Assembly (NCBI GenBank): GCA_025456385.1
Contig: JALOKS010000120.1
Location: forward strand, 1 to 8,063
Direction: 5' to 3'
Origin: Thermoanaerobaculales bacterium
GTDB lineage: Bacteria > Acidobacteriota > Thermoanaerobaculia > Thermoanaerobaculales > Sulfomarinibacteraceae
Length of the DNA stretch: 8,063 nt
Shown: piece after piece, positions 6,701 to 8,063 of the stretch
How positions within the stretch are numbered: position 1 is the stretch's first letter
Layout of the letters: each line of letters begins with the position of its first letter
Program-made: the position numbers and the translations under genes
Notes under the pieces: generated by a model
What the model saw: the letters and a program-made list of their open reading frames with translations, nothing else
Databases searched by the model: none
Told to the model about the DNA's origin: nothing

Positions 6701-6710
6701 GCCGCGCGGC
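6691..6710 (+). other. GC-rich hairpin at the methyltransferase stop
   Basis: GCCGCGC (6691-6697) can pair with GCGCGGC (6704-6710) across a 6-nt loop containing the TGA stop; 6701-6710 is also a perfect 10-nt palindrome. No T-run follows, so this is not a standard intrinsic terminator. In DNA this rich in GC such stems also arise by chance. Confidence 0.25.
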
Positions 6711-6742
6711 GCCCGGACCCTGGAAGGCGGGGCGCGGCACCG

Positions 6743-6748
6743 CTATGC
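6743..6748 (+). promoter_or_regulatory. Possible -10 hexamer for the 118-residue membrane protein
   Basis: TATGCT ends 17 nt before the ATG at 6766. Transcription would start near 6755, just before the SD GGAGG (6756-6760), giving a very short leader. No strong -35 is visible. The in-frame ATG at 6745 overlaps this hexamer and is unlikely to be the start. Confidence 0.3.
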
Positions 6749-6755
6749 TCACCCC

Positions 6756-6760
6756 GGAGG
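6756..6760 (+). promoter_or_regulatory. Shine-Dalgarno site deciding the start at 6766
   Basis: GGAGG is 5 nt before the ATG at 6766. It selects this codon over the in-frame ATG at 6745, which would put the SD inside the gene and add seven residues (MLTPEAP) that look like leader sequence. Confidence 0.8.
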
Positions 6761-6765
6761 CACCG

Positions 6766-7122
6766 ATGAGCTACCAGTTCTACCGCATCCTGCACGTCGC
6801 CGCGATCATCCTCCTCTTCACCTCGCTCGGCACCCTGGCCGCGCTCGCCGGCGCTCGGGAGGCCCGCCTGCGCCGCATCGCCGCCGTCGCCCACGGCCTC
6901 GCGCTGACCGTCGTGCTGGTGGCCGGCTTCGGCCTCCTCGCGCGGCTCGGCATGTTCGGCGCGATCCCGAACTGGGCCTGGCTCAAGCTCGGCATCTGGC
7001 TCGCCCTGGCGCTCGTCGTGCTGCCGCTCAAGCGCGCGCCGCAGTGGGCGCCGTGGCTGTGGGCGCTGCTGCCGGTCGCCGGCACCGCCGCCGCCTGGCT
7101 CGCCATCACCAAGCCCTTCTGA
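6766..7122 (+). CDS. Small four-helix membrane protein, unnamed family
   Basis: This 118-residue protein has about four predicted transmembrane helices: residues 7-29, 38-60, 69-87 and 96-114. The N-terminus MSYQFYRILHVAAIILLF places H10 in helix 1, and AVAHGLALTVVLVAGFGLLARLG places H43 at the start of helix 2. A conserved-looking WAWLKLGIWLAL stretch begins helix 3. I recall similar unnamed proteins in several GC-rich phyla but cannot give a domain name. The layout resembles four-helix membrane families such as SirB, CopD and DUF2269, in which helix histidines can bind haem or metal; that link is an inference. The start is set by the SD at 6756-6760. It is convergent with the MAPEG gene, with 20 nt between stops, and 65 nt downstream of the methyltransferase. 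Confidence 0.8.
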   Translation: MSYQFYRILHVAAIILLFTSLGTLAALAGAREARLRRIAAVAHGLALTVVLVAGFGLLARLGMFGAIPNWAWLKLGIWLALALVVLPLKRAPQWAPWLWALLPVAGTAAAWLAITKPF

Positions 7123-7131
7123 GGGCGCCGA

Positions 7132-7144
7132 GACGCAGCGCGTC
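7132..7144. other. Short inverted repeat between convergent genes
   Basis: GACGC (7132-7136) and GCGTC (7140-7144) form a perfect 5-bp stem with a 3-nt loop in the 20-nt gap between the convergent stops, reaching into the MAPEG stop codon. The stem is short and lacks a T-run on either side, so a terminator role is only a possibility. Confidence 0.25.
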
Positions 7145-7529
7145 ACAGCAGCGGGAGCAGGAAGAGGCCGAGGGTCGCGGCGAAGCCGACCATCCAGACC
7201 GCCGAGCGCAGGCTGGCGAGGTTCGCGAGGTAGCAGGCGACGTAGACCACCCGCGAGGCCACGAAGATCGCCGCCAGGGCGTCGATCCGGACCGCGGGCG
7301 CAGCCAGGAGGTGCGCGATCAGCACCGCCGCGGCGAAGGGCGCGAAGGTCTCGAAGCCGTTGAGGTGCGCCGCCACCGCGCGCGCCCCGAAGCCCGTGAG
7401 CGCCGCCTGCTGCGCGCGCGGGTGGCGGTTGTCGTAGCCGCCCTCGCGCTGCATCGCCACCGCCACCGGCAGCTTGCTCGAGTACACGATCGCCCACGCC
7501 GCCACCACGCACCAGAGATGAACCGGCAT
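7143..7529 (-). CDS. MAPEG family membrane protein
   Basis: This 128-residue integral membrane protein belongs to the MAPEG family (membrane-associated proteins in eicosanoid and glutathione metabolism). Bacterial members of this short type have no established substrate. Visible signatures are an N-terminal helix (about 3-26), the loop motif GYDNRHPRAQ (31-40), then ARAVAAHLNGFETFAPF (49-65) with the conserved R50, H55, N57 and E60, and the third and fourth helices with ASRVVYVACYLAN (91-103) and LRSAVWMVGF (107-116). Four helices and this length are normal. The ATG at 7529 is chosen because GGAGG (7539-7535 on the minus strand) is 5 nt upstream; the frame stays open to 7571 but those 14 residues are not MAPEG-like. 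It is divergent from SulP (122 nt apart) and probably transcribed alone. Confidence 0.92.
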   Translation of the reverse strand: MPVHLWCVVAAWAIVYSSKLPVAVAMQREGGYDNRHPRAQQAALTGFGARAVAAHLNGFETFAPFAAAVLIAHLLAAPAVRIDALAAIFVASRVVYVACYLANLASLRSAVWMVGFAATLGLFLLPLL

Positions 7530-7534
7530 TTCCG

Positions 7535-7539
7535 CCTCC
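7535..7539 (-). promoter_or_regulatory. Shine-Dalgarno site deciding the MAPEG start
   Basis: GGAGG on the minus strand lies 5 nt before the ATG at 7529-7527 and rules out the upstream in-frame ATG at 7571. Confidence 0.8.
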
Positions 7540-7621
7540 CTGCTCTCGGGCCGGCCGCCCGGCCGCCGCACCGACTGCGGCGCCTCACGAGCGACCGCCC
7601 AGACCCGACCTCGAGCAAGGG

Positions 7622-7627
7622 TATACT
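7622..7627 (+). promoter_or_regulatory. Likely -10 hexamer of the SulP gene
   Basis: TATACT is a near-consensus -10 in otherwise GC-rich DNA and ends 24 nt before the SulP ATG. A start about 7 nt downstream would fall at or just before the ATG of the six-codon leader ORF (7635). No good -35 is visible 16-18 nt upstream. The GTATAC core is palindromic and could also serve the divergent MAPEG gene, whose start is 92 nt away. Confidence 0.4.
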
Positions 7628-7634
7628 CCCCCGG

Positions 7635-7655
7635 ATGCAGGCGGTGGTCTCATGA
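7635..7655 (+). other. Six-codon leader ORF overlapping the SulP start
   Basis: ATG CAG GCG GTG GTC TCA TGA would encode MQAVVS, and its TGA overlaps the SulP start as ATGA (7652-7655). The ATG lies 7 nt after the TATACT hexamer, so it could be at the very 5' end of the transcript. If translated, it would couple ribosome arrival to SulP initiation, which has only a modest SD-like GGTGG (7643-7647). Its shortness means it may be chance. Confidence 0.25.
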
Positions 7656-8063
7656 GATTGCTTCGCCGGATCTTTCCCTTTCTCGATTGGTTCCGCGAGC
7701 TGACACCCGAGACCGTGCGCGCCGACTTCATCGCCGGCCTCACCGTCGCCCTGGTGCTGGTGCCGCAGTCGATGGCCTACGCGCAGCTCGCCGGCCTGCC
7801 GGCCTACTACGGCCTCTACGCGGCCTTCCTGCCGCCGATGATCGCCAACCTCTTCGGCTCGAGCCGGCAGCTCGCGACCGGGCCGGTGGCCGTAGTCTCG
7901 CTGATGACCGCGGCCTCGCTCGAGCCGCTGGCCACCGCCGGCAGCCAGCAGTTCGTCGCCTACGCGATCCTGCTCGCCCTGATGGTCGGCGCCTTCCAGC
8001 TCCTCCTCGGCATCGCCCGCCTCGGCCTCGTCGTCAACTTCCTCTCGCACCCGGTGGTCAACG
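7652..8063 (+). CDS. SulP family anion transporter (N-terminal part, cut by window edge)
   Basis: These are the first 137 residues of a SulP/SLC26 inner-membrane transporter, which moves sulfate, bicarbonate or other anions by symport or exchange. After a short basic N-terminus (MRLLRRIFPFLDWF) comes TVRADFIAGLTVALVLVPQ (21-39), then the SulP signature PQSMAYAQLAGLPAYYGLY (38-56), FGSSRQLATGPVAVVSLMTA (68-87), a helix at about 102-120, and RLGLVVNFLSHPVVN (123-137). Family proteins usually have about 480-600 residues with a C-terminal STAS domain, so most of the gene lies outside the window. The exact ion cannot be predicted from this part. The first dozen codons are AT-richer than the rest (ttg, ctt, ttt, gat), which fits an unstructured initiation region. 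Confidence 0.95.
   Translation, partial: MRLLRRIFPFLDWFRELTPETVRADFIAGLTVALVLVPQSMAYAQLAGLPAYYGLYAAFLPPMIANLFGSSRQLATGPVAVVSLMTAASLEPLATAGSQQFVAYAILLALMVGAFQLLLGIARLGLVVNFLSHPVVN

Noticed and set aside
6634..7512. A 292-codon minus-strand open frame across the methyltransferase end, the small membrane protein and MAPEG
   Set aside because: It crosses three well-supported genes in shadow frames and has low-complexity composition.
7319..8050. A 243-codon minus-strand open frame opposite SulP
   Set aside because: Antisense of a clear SulP gene, with a charged, motif-free translation.
1..8063. CRISPR arrays, tRNA or rRNA genes, insertion sequences and long repeats
   Set aside because: Reading both strands showed no spaced direct repeats, no tRNA-like cloverleaf, no transposase motifs and no terminal inverted repeats.

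Overview
The window is a high-GC (roughly 70% or more by eye), gene-dense bacterial chromosomal segment. Genes are tightly packed, third codon positions are mostly G or C, and Shine-Dalgarno (SD) sites are clear. No mobile element, RNA gene or CRISPR array was seen. The gene content (short PiT transporter with a DUF47 partner, alpha/beta hydrolase with C-terminal TPR, AGCS symporter with a large extracytoplasmic insert) would fit a GC-rich Gram-negative lineage such as Acidobacteriota or Gemmatimonadota. That placement is an inference from general resemblance and is weak.

Layout, left to right. (1) A short-chain dehydrogenase/reductase on the minus strand, cut by the left edge (1-417). (2) A plus-strand phosphate cluster: a DUF47/PhoU-like accessory gene that is frameshifted and seems to have lost an internal helix (511-1078), then an intact PiT phosphate transporter (1088-2086). 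A secreted alpha/beta hydrolase with TPR follows 43 nt later (2130-3554). (3) A minus-strand AGCS-family sodium:alanine/glycine symporter (3556-5424), whose stop lies 1 nt from the hydrolase stop. (4) Divergent from it, a DUF454/YbaN membrane protein (5496-5930) overlapping by a GTGA a class I SAM-dependent methyltransferase (5927-6700). (5) A small four-helix membrane protein (6766-7122) convergent with a MAPEG-family membrane protein (7143-7529, minus). (6) The N-terminal third or less of a SulP anion transporter (7652 to the right edge).

The genes form a mixed neighbourhood of nutrient transport (phosphate, amino acid, sulfate or other anion) and small membrane proteins rather than one recognisable pathway. 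No stretch above about 125 nt lacks a gene, and no convincing intrinsic terminator was seen. No wholly new system is evident. The observations most worth a second look are the broken DUF47 gene beside an intact PiT gene, the insert in the AGCS protein, the unnamed four-helix protein with two membrane histidines, and the six-codon leader ORF whose stop overlaps the SulP start.
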